Shown here: positions 16,451 through 24,843 of the stretch, in pieces
How positions within the stretch are numbered: position 1 is the stretch's first letter
Layout of the letters: every line of letters begins with the position of its first letter
From: Candidatus Poseidoniales archaeon
GTDB taxonomy: Archaea; Thermoplasmatota; Poseidoniia; Poseidoniales; Poseidoniaceae
Reading direction: 5' to 3'
Assembly: GCA_012959275.1 (NCBI GenBank)
Contig: DUDM01000008.1
Location: 1 to 35,841, forward strand
DNA: 35,841 nt
Notes under the pieces: generated by a model
What the model saw: only the letters and a program-made list of their open reading frames with translations
Told to the model about the DNA's origin: nothing
Databases searched by the model: none
Made by a program: the position numbers and the translations under genes

Positions 16451-17225
16451 GCAAAGCCATTTTACCGGCGACTGCAGGCGGTAGGCCAGCATCCACTAAG
16501 GTCGATTGATTAGCCTTGATGACTTTGCTTAGACTGCCAAAAGCCGAGAGTAATCTTTTGGCTCGCTTTGGCCCGATATTGGGATAGGACTGAAGAATTG
16601 ATAATTCAACTTGGGAGATTTTTCTAATTTCCATTTCAACAATGCCTGAAGATTGTGGATTGAAAATAAAATCCTCTACTGCTCTCAAACAATTTTCCTC
16701 TTTTTCCCTCAAGTAACTTCCACATCCGGATTTTTGGAATGCAGAGTATCGAGATACATTCCCTGTGCAATATTCCTCTTCCATTTTCCCTAGCCGCTTC
16801 TTCAATAATTCATATTGTCGTCTGCTACGATTTTGTTCACGATTGGCAATAATTTCAATCAAAGCAACACTCTCTGCTGCCCCAGAAGTTTGCAAAATCG
16901 GAATTCCAAGGTCGATCGCTATCGATGATAATGCACCTAATATTGCATTCCGATGTATTGCATGCATCCCTCCCTCATCCTCTTCAATCAGTAATATTGG
17001 GCGAGGAGATGCAGCCCGAAGTCGGTGCATTTGCCTGAACAATCTGCCATCAACTATCGATGAACAGAGGTCTGAATAGCATTTCCTTTCGATTAAAACG
17101 GCATCTCCAATCTCAATATCTCCATTTTTCAGATGGATTATTTCTAATTCAAAATCTACCGATTTAAGATGGCGTGAAAGGTGAGTCTGCATCTCACGAT
17201 GGTCGATTCGGACCACGCCAAGCAT
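16437..17225 (-). CDS. XPF/ERCC4-type structure-specific nuclease (nuclease half of split Hef)
   Basis: The 262-residue protein carries the ERCC4 nuclease core: IDHRE (D8, E11), IGD41 and the signature IERKCYSD (E46, R47, K48, D52), followed by IVDGRLFRQ. A C-terminal tandem helix-hairpin-helix (about 205-258, YPNIGPKRAKRLLSAFGS) binds DNA. All catalytic residues are kept. In most euryarchaea this domain is the C-terminal half of Hef, which processes stalled forks; here it is a separate gene that starts at the TAATG overlap with the helicase stop. Co-translation and complex formation are expected. The middle region (about 140-200) is less conserved. Confidence 0.9.
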   Translation of the reverse strand: MLGVVRIDHREMQTHLSRHLKSVDFELEIIHLKNGDIEIGDAVLIERKCYSDLCSSIVDGRLFRQMHRLRAASPRPILLIEEDEGGMHAIHRNAILGALSSIAIDLGIPILQTSGAAESVALIEIIANREQNRSRRQYELLKKRLGKMEEEYCTGNVSRYSAFQKSGCGSYLREKEENCLRAVEDFIFNPQSSGIVEMEIRKISQVELSILQSYPNIGPKRAKRLLSAFGSLSKVIKANQSTLVDAGLPPAVAGKMALLNHQ

Positions 17226-19105
17226 TACTCCTCGCCTCTATTTCCATCTAGTATTGGTTGGGACCAATCTCCTTCAAGGGATGTAGTCGGAGTTTGTTCT
17301 ACAGGTGGGGGCAAGAAGGAATCGATACTGGTTTGAGCACGGGGCCGCAATTGTTGTGGCTTGACATCAACTTTCATCGGCTTCGCTGCTGCCGTTGTTT
17401 GATTTGCAGGTGCTTCGATTTCTTCAATTTCCTTTAGTTGGGGTGCTAATCTTTCAACTTCATTCATCATCCAAGTAGCAGCCTTCAAATTATATTCTCC
17501 GTTTTCAACAGAAAAATGTTGCAACCTTTCTTCGAGAGTTTCCAAAACATGCTTGCTCCTTAGACTACGGGCTGCTCTCGCCAATGATTTGTGCATCTTT
17601 TCTTCCCTCGCTTGAGCAGAATGGCGAACTCCCTCATCCCTCGTACCTTCTGCTACAAGGACCACAACTCTACCTTCACGGTGGCGTGCTGTTCGGCCTC
17701 TGCGCTGGATAGTTCTGATTTCACTGGCTACCGGTTCGTGGAAAATAACCAAGTCCGCACTTGGAACATCCAATCCTTCTTCACCAACCGAAGTGGCGAT
17801 GAGAATATTGAATTCACCATCCCTGAATGATTGCAGTCGAGCAAGTTGCTCTTTTTGACTCATGCCGCTGCCCTTTTTCTTGGCTTGGCCGAAGAATTTA
17901 GTTGGCCTTGAGTTTTCAATTTCTAAGAGACCATCATGAATGACTTCCATGGTATCTCTGTAGTTGGTGAAAATAATCAAACGTGCTTGTGGATTAGTTT
18001 TGAAGGCCTGACTAACCAATTGTTTCACTTCTTTCAGTTTGGGGTTTGGTAATTGAAGAGTATGTAACTGTGACATTAGGGTTTGAATCAGTGGATTTGC
18101 TATTAATCGGGCTTGGGTTCTTGAGCCCTTCCTACTTTCTTCTTCCATTCTTGTCAGTGATTTCATCGCAGTCAATGGGCCTTGGGATAGTAATAGGGAA
18201 AGCAAGTTGTGAAGCCTAATCGCATCAGAATTGATTTTGGCAGCATTATAGGCTTGTGGATTACCGCGTTTTATTGCCAAACTAATTCTGTTTTGACTTT
18301 CCATCAGTATCCTTATTCCAACTAATCCTTTGACAGGAATGAACCCGAGGCGACCTAGCCTTTCGAGATATTGTAGCAATAATTCCTCAAGTGGTTTTGC
18401 CAGTGCTCTAGTCTCATCAGGCACCTCGATTCTAAACTCTGTTATTTCCAATCCTTGCACATAGGGCAGAAGTAGAGGGTCATTTGAGCGAAGATTGTGG
18501 ATTCTTTCAATCCCCAATCTTTTGATTACTTCATCAATTGCTTGTATTCTCCAGCCAGGGCTTGCAGTACAGGCAAGAATTCTCGTTGGCCCTGTTGAAT
18601 CTAAGAATAAGTCTCCCACTTGAGCCATTGCCTGATTCCCCGTCGCATGGTGGGCCTCGTCAAATACGATTAGCGCATAATCATCTAAGGATAGGCTGCC
18701 TCTTTGGGCATCATTACGGATGACTTGAGGGGTTGCCACGACCACTCTTGCATCTTGCATCATCCCTTCTCTTTTCTGCCAATTTTGGTTGCCGCTAACT
18801 TTGATTATTTCTGATTCGTCAATCGAAAGTACTTCCTTTAGGTCTTGAAAATGTTGTTCTATCAGCGGGTTAGTAGGTGCTACCATGATTGCTTTTCCAC
18901 CTTCATGGAGAGTTTGGGCTATCGCCATCCATGCTATCGCGGTTTTCCCTTGGCCGGTAGGCAGGACCACAAGCGTAGGTTGTGCCAAGCATTTACGCAG
19001 TGCATCCAATTGATGACCTCTGGCTTCTACTGTGCCAGCGATTAAACATGGGTGCCCGATTCTCGCTGTCATTCTGTCCCCCACTGACCTGATGCGTTCA
19101 TTCAA
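17225..19105 (-). CDS. hef: Hef-type superfamily 2 DNA helicase (helicase half) with a C-terminal PIP-like box
   Basis: The 626-residue protein has Walker A LPTGQGKT (about 48-55), a DEAH Walker B (FDEAHHATGNQ), TASPG motif III and motif VI QRRGRTARHREGR, typical of the Hef/FANCM/MPH1 group that unwinds fork and Holliday-junction DNA. An alpha-helical insert lies between the two RecA domains. The last ~60 residues are disordered and contain QTSIDSFL (about 591-598), which fits the PCNA-interacting consensus QxxhxxFF/L. No nuclease domain follows: the frame stops at TAA, which shares its last base with the ATG of the nuclease gene. An internal Met at about residue 12 is an alternative start. 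Confidence 0.9.
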   Translation of the reverse strand: MNERIRSVGDRMTARIGHPCLIAGTVEARGHQLDALRKCLAQPTLVVLPTGQGKTAIAWMAIAQTLHEGGKAIMVAPTNPLIEQHFQDLKEVLSIDESEIIKVSGNQNWQKREGMMQDARVVVATPQVIRNDAQRGSLSLDDYALIVFDEAHHATGNQAMAQVGDLFLDSTGPTRILACTASPGWRIQAIDEVIKRLGIERIHNLRSNDPLLLPYVQGLEITEFRIEVPDETRALAKPLEELLLQYLERLGRLGFIPVKGLVGIRILMESQNRISLAIKRGNPQAYNAAKINSDAIRLHNLLSLLLSQGPLTAMKSLTRMEEESRKGSRTQARLIANPLIQTLMSQLHTLQLPNPKLKEVKQLVSQAFKTNPQARLIIFTNYRDTMEVIHDGLLEIENSRPTKFFGQAKKKGSGMSQKEQLARLQSFRDGEFNILIATSVGEEGLDVPSADLVIFHEPVASEIRTIQRRGRTARHREGRVVVLVAEGTRDEGVRHSAQAREEKMHKSLARAARSLRSKHVLETLEERLQHFSVENGEYNLKAATWMMNEVERLAPQLKEIEEIEAPANQTTAAAKPMKVDVKPQQLRPRAQTSIDSFLPPPVEQTPTTSLEGDWSQPILDGNRGEE

Positions 19106-19401
19106 GGTATGTCAATGATGAGCCTATGATAATTCTGATAAAGGGGAAGTAAATTGGCAATACTACCATGCTATGAGCCGTTTTCGGGCTAGGTCCAAAC
19201 CAAAGTGCTCATAAAGGGAATAAAAGTCGGCAGGTCGCTCAAAGGGTGAGCAGCCAGTCGCAGCGGGCAATCCAATGGACCCCGAAACCCGACTCCCATT
19301 CGTGGGGTTGGGCCGGCGACACGGCTGTTCCTTCGCTCTTTTAGCCGGTCTGAGCCCTGTTTTTACAGGCATTCGGACTGTAAAACTGGAGGCAGAAAAA
19401 A
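19106..19401 (+). promoter_or_regulatory. long structured leader and promoter of the ribosomal protein operon
   Basis: These 296 bases hold no gene that I can support. AT-rich ATAAAGGGAATAAAAG (19211-19226) is the likely promoter. The following ~170 bases are rich in complementary GC blocks (CCCCGAAACCCGAC with GTGGGGTTGGG; GCCGG blocks near 19311 and 19343). A perfect 8-bp hairpin, TTTTACAG-GCATTCGGA-CTGTAAAA (19361-19385), sits directly before the Shine-Dalgarno of uL3. On the minus strand, the start of the Hef gene has TGATAATT-like AT-rich sequence 20-30 bases upstream. Confidence 0.5.
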
Positions 19402-20421
19402 ATGGCCAAGAGACACCATCCACGGCGTGGAAGCATGGCATTCAGCCCTCGCAAGAGGGCACAGCGTCACTTTGGACGCGTGAAGTCATGGCCACAGGTT
19501 GACAGTAAAGAGATTAGAGTGCAAGGATTCGCCGGCTGGAAGGCAGGTATGACTCACGTTATGATGAGAGATATGAATCCACGTTCCACTAGCGCTGGAC
19601 AAGAAATCCGTGTGCCGGTAACCGTAGTAGAAGTTCCAGAGATGATTGTGCTTGGAGTTCGTGGCTACAAAATGACTCCTTACGGAAAGCAAACCGCTGG
19701 TGAAGCATGGCTAGAAAGCGGCGAGTTAGTTGAAGCATTCCCTGAAATCGGACGTAGACTCCCAGAGCCAAAGGCTCACGAATCAGAAAAGCACTTTGAA
19801 GCCCTCAAGGAAGAGGACCTATGTGAAGTTCGACTAATCGTTGCAACACAACCTGGGAAAGTTTCAGGCTCACCTTCTAAGACTCCAGAAGTTATGGAAC
19901 TTGGATTGTGCGGAGGCACTCCAGAAGAGCAGTTGAATTGGTCCAGTGAACAACTAGGCCAACAAATTTCAATTGATTCAGTCTTTGACGAAGGCGTATA
20001 CATCGATGTTGTGGGTATCACAAAGGGATCCGGTTTCCAAGGTGTTATCCGCAGATTTGGTGGAAAACTACTTTCTCACAAGAACTCCAAGCGTCGCCGA
20101 CAACACGGAAACCTTGGAGATAAGGGTACAGGATACGTGAGGAAGACTCTGCGCCAAGCCGGACAGAAAGGTTACCACCAGCGTACTGAATTCAACAAGA
20201 ACGTCTTGAGAATCTCCAACCCTGAAGAGCACGAGATAACACCAGCTGGTGGTTTCCTCAACTATGGCGAAATTTCGAACCATTACATGCTCATCAAGGG
20301 CAGCCTACCAGGTCCAGCAAAGCGTCTAGTCTGTTTACGAGATGCAACCCGTGCTGGTGCAAAGGCAGACTATCCAATCGACATCACATATGTGAGTACA
20401 GCATCCAAGCAGGGGGTCTGA
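19402..20421 (+). CDS. rpl3: ribosomal protein uL3
   Basis: The 339-residue protein begins MAKRHHPRRGSMAFSPRKRA and contains GWKAGMTHVM and the central GITKGSGFQGVIRRFGGK segment that reaches the peptidyl transferase centre, as in archaeal/eukaryotic uL3. It is the first gene of the operon. A Shine-Dalgarno GGAGG lies 11 bases before ATG, preceded by an 8-bp hairpin that may control translation. uL4 starts 2 bases after its stop. Confidence 0.98.
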   Translation: MAKRHHPRRGSMAFSPRKRAQRHFGRVKSWPQVDSKEIRVQGFAGWKAGMTHVMMRDMNPRSTSAGQEIRVPVTVVEVPEMIVLGVRGYKMTPYGKQTAGEAWLESGELVEAFPEIGRRLPEPKAHESEKHFEALKEEDLCEVRLIVATQPGKVSGSPSKTPEVMELGLCGGTPEEQLNWSSEQLGQQISIDSVFDEGVYIDVVGITKGSGFQGVIRRFGGKLLSHKNSKRRRQHGNLGDKGTGYVRKTLRQAGQKGYHQRTEFNKNVLRISNPEEHEITPAGGFLNYGEISNHYMLIKGSLPGPAKRLVCLRDATRAGAKADYPIDITYVSTASKQGV

Positions 20422-20423
20422 AG

Positions 20424-21305
20424 ATGAAGGCAAGTGTATTCCACATCACCAACGATATCACTCAGGATCAGGTCGAAGCAGGCCGTCTTCAGGAAGTCTA
20501 CGACATCAGTGTCGAATCTGGAAAGAATATCAACTTACCAAGTGCTTTCGAAACCGATGTTCGCACAGACGTAGTTCGCAAGGCAGTACGAGTTTCTCGT
20601 GCTAACCGCCGCCAAGCCTATGGTTCCAAGCAGCAAAAGGGCAAGAAGCGACCAATGCCCGGTATGCGCCACTCTGTTGAATGGTGGGGTAAGGGCCGTG
20701 GTGTGTCTAGAATTATGAGAAAAACCGGTGCTAAGACTGGTGCAGAAAACCCACACACTCGTGGTGGACGTAGAGCTCATGGACCAAAGGTCGAGAAAGA
20801 CTGGAGTATGGCAATGAACACTACTGAACGCCGCTTGGCAAGAGATTCTGCTTTGGCTGCAACCGCAGACAAAGACATAGTATCCACACGTGGCCACAGA
20901 TTCCACGATGAAATCGACACTTTACCATTAATCATCGGCGACTACAAAGAAGTTCGTGATGAAGGTGAAGAAAGCATGGACATAGAGTCCTTCAGCCTTG
21001 AGCACCCAACCCGCAAGTTGATTGCAATTCTTGAGAGCCTTGGTCTAGGAGATGACTTACAGCGTGCAAGAGATGGACGCAAAGTTAGAGCAGGAAAGGG
21101 AACCATGCGTGGCCGTCGCCACCGCACCCCAAAGAGTGTCTTGATGGTAGTTTCACAAAAGTCCGGCCTTGCAATGGCTGGACGCAACATCCCAGGTGTG
21201 GATGTCGTCTCGGTTAGGGACCTCGCAGCAGAGGACCTTGCACCCGGTGGCGATGTTGGACGCTTGACAGTCTTCACAAAGAAGGCAGTAGAGGAACTCG
21301 CTTGA
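20424..21305 (+). CDS. rpl4: ribosomal protein uL4
   Basis: This 293-residue protein is of the long archaeal/eukaryotic type, with the extended loop KRPMPGMRHSVEWWGKGRG and RGGRRAHGP that lines the exit tunnel, and C-terminal VSVRDLAAEDLAPGGDVGRL. It starts 2 bases after uL3 and is followed by TGAGGTGATATCATG, coupling it to uL23. uL4 is a known autoregulator of ribosomal protein operons in bacteria; whether it acts on the leader here is unknown. Confidence 0.98.
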   Translation: MKASVFHITNDITQDQVEAGRLQEVYDISVESGKNINLPSAFETDVRTDVVRKAVRVSRANRRQAYGSKQQKGKKRPMPGMRHSVEWWGKGRGVSRIMRKTGAKTGAENPHTRGGRRAHGPKVEKDWSMAMNTTERRLARDSALAATADKDIVSTRGHRFHDEIDTLPLIIGDYKEVRDEGEESMDIESFSLEHPTRKLIAILESLGLGDDLQRARDGRKVRAGKGTMRGRRHRTPKSVLMVVSQKSGLAMAGRNIPGVDVVSVRDLAAEDLAPGGDVGRLTVFTKKAVEELA

Positions 21306-21314
21306 GGTGATATC

Positions 21315-21587
21315 ATGGATCCATACAAGGTAATCATAGCACCGTGGCTGACTGAGAAGTCATTAGCGGCCCGTATCAACACAGAGGACGACAACCGTAA
21401 CAGGTTGGAATTCATTATCAACCGTAAGGCAACCAAGGCTGATGTCGCAAGTGCCGTAGAGAGGCTCTTCGACGTTAAGGTCGCTAAGGTCAATACTCGT
21501 ATCACAAAATACGGAAAGCATGCAAGTGTCAAACTCGCTGAGGGTTATGATGCTGAGGAAGCAGCACTGAAACTAGGAGCACTCTGA
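21315..21587 (+). CDS. rpl23: ribosomal protein uL23
   Basis: The 90-residue protein has the family start VIIAPWLTEKSL and the C-terminal VKVAKVNTRITKYGKHASVKL; the length is normal for archaea. uL23 sits at the tunnel exit and is a docking site for SRP and the translocon. Its Shine-Dalgarno is fused to the uL4 stop codon, and the next junction is again TGAGGTG before uL2. Confidence 0.97.
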   Translation: MDPYKVIIAPWLTEKSLAARINTEDDNRNRLEFIINRKATKADVASAVERLFDVKVAKVNTRITKYGKHASVKLAEGYDAEEAALKLGAL

Positions 21588-21597
21588 GGTGGTTTGA

Positions 21598-22314
21598 ATG
21601 GGTAAGCGAATTCGTGCACAGAGAAAGGGCAGTAGCCCAAAATATCAGGTTAGTTCCCACCGTTTCCCCGGTAAGAACCGAATGCCAAACATCAAGGATG
21701 AGGTTGCAGAGGTTGCTGAACTAATTCATAGTCCAGTACACACAGCACCACTGGCCCGTGTTAAGCACGGCTATGATGAGTTCATGGTAGTTGCAACAGA
21801 AGGCCTTGCAGTTGGTCAAACAATTGCATTTGGAGATAATGTCTCCTTACGACCCGGCAATGTCACCTCACTTGGACAGATTCCAGAAGGTACCCCGATT
21901 AACAATCTAGAACTTCGCCCTGGAGACGGTGGTAAAATCGCTCGCTCTGGTGGCTCTTCGTGTATTGTCGAGAGCCAGTTGGACAGCGGTAGAGTTCGAG
22001 TCCGCTTACCAAGTGGAAAAACTCGAGACCTACCTCAAAAGTGCCGTGCTACAATCGGTATTCTGGCTGGCCATGGCCGCTCAGAGATGCCACTGATGAA
22101 GGCTGGTACAGCCCACTACAAGGCAAAGGCCCGTGGAAAGGCATACCCAACTGTTAGCGGTGTTGCAATGAACCCTGTTGACCACCCACACGGTGGAGGA
22201 AATCACCAAGCAGTTCACGGTCCAAACAGTGTCGCTCGCGGCACACCACCCGGCGCTAAGGTCGGACATATCGCACCAAGCCGCACAGGTCGTGGCCGAG
22301 GCAAGAAGAAATGA
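21598..22314 (+). CDS. rpl2: ribosomal protein uL2
   Basis: The 238-residue protein begins MGKRIRAQRKGSSPKY and contains the highly conserved VAMNPVDHPHGGGNHQ loop with the histidine close to the peptidyl transferase centre, and ends in a basic GRGRGKKK tail. The length is typical of archaeal uL2. It is coupled to uL23 upstream and uS19 downstream through TGAGGTG junctions. Confidence 0.98.
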   Translation: MGKRIRAQRKGSSPKYQVSSHRFPGKNRMPNIKDEVAEVAELIHSPVHTAPLARVKHGYDEFMVVATEGLAVGQTIAFGDNVSLRPGNVTSLGQIPEGTPINNLELRPGDGGKIARSGGSSCIVESQLDSGRVRVRLPSGKTRDLPQKCRATIGILAGHGRSEMPLMKAGTAHYKAKARGKAYPTVSGVAMNPVDHPHGGGNHQAVHGPNSVARGTPPGAKVGHIAPSRTGRGRGKKK

Positions 22315-22325
22315 GGTGATTTGAG

Positions 22326-22820
22326 ATGGCAAAGAGAAAGCGTCGCTACATGACCCCTAAGGCAGCCCGTCGTCGAGTCCGCAAACTACGCGGAAGAGTC
22401 AGCGAGCGCCGCAAGAAAGAATTCCTCTACCGTGGTTACACGGTTGAACAGTTGCAGGCTCTACCTCTTTATCCAACTGAAGATGATGCAGATGTAATTT
22501 CAGTGGTCGGTCTATTATCAGCCCGCGCTCGCCGTTCATTCTCACGAGGAATCTCTGGAGAAAACGAGCACTTCCGCCTTCGAGTCAAGCATGCAGATGG
22601 CAAGGTAATCCGCACTCACCGCAGAGATATGGTAATTCTGCCAGAATTCGTAGGACAAACAATCGGAGTCCACAATGGACGTGGCTTCTCTGACATTGAA
22701 ATCAGGCCTGAAATGATCGGGCATTATCTGGGTGAGTTCGGCCTCACTCGCCGCAACGTTGCCCACAGTGGCCCCGGTGTCGGTGCGACCAAGTCGTCGA
22801 AGCACGTAGCACTGAAGTGA
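22326..22820 (+). CDS. rps19: ribosomal protein uS19
   Basis: The 164-residue archaeal-type protein has a basic N-terminal extension (MAKRKRRYMTPKAARRRVRK) before the core. The core contains IRTHRRDMVILPEFVGQTIGVHNG and GEFGLTRRNVAHSGPGVGAT, diagnostic of uS19. It is longer than the ~92-residue bacterial form, as expected in archaea. Start chosen at the ATG 7 bases after GAGGTG. Confidence 0.97.
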   Translation: MAKRKRRYMTPKAARRRVRKLRGRVSERRKKEFLYRGYTVEQLQALPLYPTEDDADVISVVGLLSARARRSFSRGISGENEHFRLRVKHADGKVIRTHRRDMVILPEFVGQTIGVHNGRGFSDIEIRPEMIGHYLGEFGLTRRNVAHSGPGVGATKSSKHVALK

Positions 22821-22830
22821 GGTGAAAATG

Positions 22831-23397
22831 ATGAGTAGAGACCGTTCAAAACCTCAAAAAGGATACACCCAACTTATGCAAGGCACCCGCCTTTCCACTG
22901 CTCGCTCAGTGAATGTTGACTGTCACGTAAAACACTGTTACGAAATCGCTCGTGCAGTTCGAAACAAGACTGCATCAGCAGCCATAACAATTCTTGAATC
23001 AGTTATCAAAATAGATTCAGACCGCCCGGATATTCGCCGCAAGGCCCGTGCAATACCATTCGTTCGTGGAAATAACATGCGCCACCGAAACCGCGCAGGT
23101 CCACGTTCACTTGGACACCGAAAAGGAAAGATCGGCCCAGGCCGGTTCCCAGCCAAGGCCAGCCGTGAATTCATCAAACTCATCAACAGTGCCATGGATA
23201 ATGCTCGCCATGAGCATGACGATATCGAACCAGAAGACATGGTAATTACTCACGTCGCCGCTCACCGCGGCCAAATCAAGAAGGGATGGATTCCACGTGC
23301 CCGTGGACGTGCAACCCCTAGCAATCACTACCAGACCAATCTGGAATTATTTTTGGAAGACCTCTCCAGCGAAATAGAGGACGAGGACGAATTCTGA
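22831..23397 (+). CDS. rpl22: ribosomal protein uL22
   Basis: The 188-residue protein contains the uL22 hairpin sequence GNNMRHRNRAGPRSLGHRKGKIGPGRFP and an acidic C-terminal tail. The uL22 loop lines the exit tunnel. The track start is a GTG (22822) that lies inside the Shine-Dalgarno, and an ATG at 22828 is also possible. The ATG at 22831 gives the 6-base spacing seen at neighbouring junctions and is preferred. Confidence 0.95.
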   Translation: MSRDRSKPQKGYTQLMQGTRLSTARSVNVDCHVKHCYEIARAVRNKTASAAITILESVIKIDSDRPDIRRKARAIPFVRGNNMRHRNRAGPRSLGHRKGKIGPGRFPAKASREFIKLINSAMDNARHEHDDIEPEDMVITHVAAHRGQIKKGWIPRARGRATPSNHYQTNLELFLEDLSSEIEDEDEF

Positions 23398-23408
23398 GGT
23401 GTTGAAAG

Positions 23409-24077
23409 ATGGTAAGACAAAATAACGTTATTCGACGCATCATCGACCGCAATGTCGAGCGCCACTTAGTCAAGGAATTCTTGATGAACAACACAAAGAG
23501 AGCTGGTTTTGGTGGACTTGTCATTCGTAGAACTCCTCAAGGAACAGAAGTCACCCTAAAGGCAGAGCGCCCCGGAATGGTCATCGGCCGCAAGGGACGC
23601 ATCATTAACGAACTACAGCGCAGACTCGAAGTCGAGTTCAAACTTCAGAACCCTCGTTTGAAGGTAGATGAAGTAGAGAAGCCCGCTCTTAACGCCCAAA
23701 TCATGGCAGAAAAGTTAGCAAGTGCTTTGGAGCGCGGCTGGTACTTCCGCCGTGCAGGACACTCAACTGCGCTCAACATCATGGAAGCAGGCGCAAAGGG
23801 TGTTATCGTTATTCTAAACGGAAAGATTACCGGTGCTCGACACCGCACTCAGAAGTTCATCGCTGGCCACGTCAAGTACTGTGGTGAAACCGCTCTAATT
23901 CACATGGACCGGGGATTCTCCACTGCCATCAAGAAGTTGGGAACCATCGGATGTACCGTAGCAATTATGCGCCCAGGAACTAAACTCCCTCACGAGATCA
24001 CCGTTTATGGAAAGGACCAAGTTTCGGTCAATGATGAAGGCGAAATCGAAGTTATTCACATGGCGGTGGACGCATGA
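23409..24077 (+). CDS. rps3: ribosomal protein uS3
   Basis: The 222-residue protein has an N-terminal KH domain with the GxxG-type signature VIGRKGRIINELQRRLE and the C-terminal uS3 domain with GHVKYCGETALIHMDRGFSTAIKKLGTIGC. uS3 lies at the mRNA entry channel of the small subunit. Its stop overlaps the start of uL29 (ATGA). Confidence 0.98.
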   Translation: MVRQNNVIRRIIDRNVERHLVKEFLMNNTKRAGFGGLVIRRTPQGTEVTLKAERPGMVIGRKGRIINELQRRLEVEFKLQNPRLKVDEVEKPALNAQIMAEKLASALERGWYFRRAGHSTALNIMEAGAKGVIVILNGKITGARHRTQKFIAGHVKYCGETALIHMDRGFSTAIKKLGTIGCTVAIMRPGTKLPHEITVYGKDQVSVNDEGEIEVIHMAVDA

Positions 24078-24277
24078 GTCACCTACCAAACCGAGAAATC
24101 GATAACATGGGCCAGGATGCTCGTAAGTCGCGATTAAAGGAACTAAGAGAAGAGATGCTTCAACTTAATTCTGAGAAGAGCATGGGTGGAACTGCCTCAA
24201 ACATGGGTGCTTACCGAGCAACCCGCCGCAGTATTGCACGCTTGTTAACAAAGATGCACCAGGACAGGAAGGAGTGA
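24074..24277 (+). CDS. rpl29: ribosomal protein uL29
   Basis: The 67-residue two-helix protein has SRLKELREEMLQLNSEK and a C-terminal YRATRRSIARLLTKMHQDRKE, matching uL29. The ATGA overlap with uS3 indicates coupled translation. The order uL29 then aIF1 then Rnp1 is a conserved archaeal arrangement. Confidence 0.95.
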   Translation: MSHLPNREIDNMGQDARKSRLKELREEMLQLNSEKSMGGTASNMGAYRATRRSIARLLTKMHQDRKE

Positions 24278-24283
24278 AACAAA

Positions 24284-24583
24284 GTGGCTGCAATTTGCAA
24301 TGTCTGTGGACTACCTGATGAACTCTGTATATGTCAAGAAATAGCAAAGGAACAGCAAAAAGCAATAATTTCAATCGTTAGAAGGAGGTATGGAAAACTG
24401 GTAACAATCGTCGAAGGAATCACTGATTCAGCAATCGACATCGACCAGTTAGCAAAGACACTCAAAGCACGCTGCGCAGCCGGTGGCACCGTCAAAGGAC
24501 GAGTCATCGAACTACAAGGCGAGCACAAGAAGAAGGCTGCAGAAGTACTGAAGAAAAATGGATATCAAGTGGAGGTGAGATGA
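24284..24583 (+). CDS. translation initiation factor aIF1 (SUI1 family)
   Basis: The 99-residue protein has an N-terminal zinc-binding motif (CNVCGLPDELCIC) and a SUI1 fold with RYGKLVTIVEGI, LAKTLKARCAAGGTVKGRVIELQGEHKKKAAEVL. aIF1 checks start-codon pairing on the small subunit. It starts at GTG, 9 bases after GGAG, which is unusual in an operon otherwise using ATG and may lower its output. Rnp1 follows directly after its stop. Confidence 0.95.
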   Translation: MAAICNVCGLPDELCICQEIAKEQQKAIISIVRRRYGKLVTIVEGITDSAIDIDQLAKTLKARCAAGGTVKGRVIELQGEHKKKAAEVLKKNGYQVEVR

Positions 24584-24838
24584 ATGGATGCAAGAAATAT
24601 GCCTTGGATAGGACGCACTGTGAGCATTTGCTCCTCAACTGATTCCACACTGGTCGGCCGCACCGGTCTTATCATCGATGAGACAAAGCGAACCATCAAG
24701 GTCTTGGAAGGTGAGTCAGAACTCACTTTTGCCAAAGACGTAATCAAATTCACATTAGATGATGCCGAGCAAATTATCGACGGCAGCATAGTAGGACAAC
24801 GGCTCGGTGACCGAATTCATCGAAGGTACAGGAAGTGA
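24584..24838 (+). CDS. rnp1: RNase P protein subunit Rnp1 (Pop4/Rpp29 homologue)
   Basis: The 84-residue Sm-like beta-barrel protein contains WIGRTVSICSSTDSTLVGRTGLIIDETKRTIKVL and LDGSIVGQR-like IIDGSIVGQRLGDRIHRR, matching archaeal RNase P component 1. It binds the specificity part of RNase P RNA with Rpp21. Its location between aIF1 and uS17 is the standard archaeal context. Its stop overlaps a GTG before uS17. Confidence 0.93.
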   Translation: MDARNMPWIGRTVSICSSTDSTLVGRTGLIIDETKRTIKVLEGESELTFAKDVIKFTLDDAEQIIDGSIVGQRLGDRIHRRYRK

Positions 24839-24843
24839 AACCA

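Noticed and set aside
19163-19441. Minus-strand 92-residue ORF in the uL3 leader
   Set aside because: It overlaps the uL3 start on the opposite strand, lacks recognisable motifs, and is best explained by the GC-paired leader.
24284-24838. aIF1 and RNase P subunit genes inside a ribosomal protein operon as a novelty
   Set aside because: This uL29-aIF1-Rnp1-uS17 order is a well-known archaeal arrangement.
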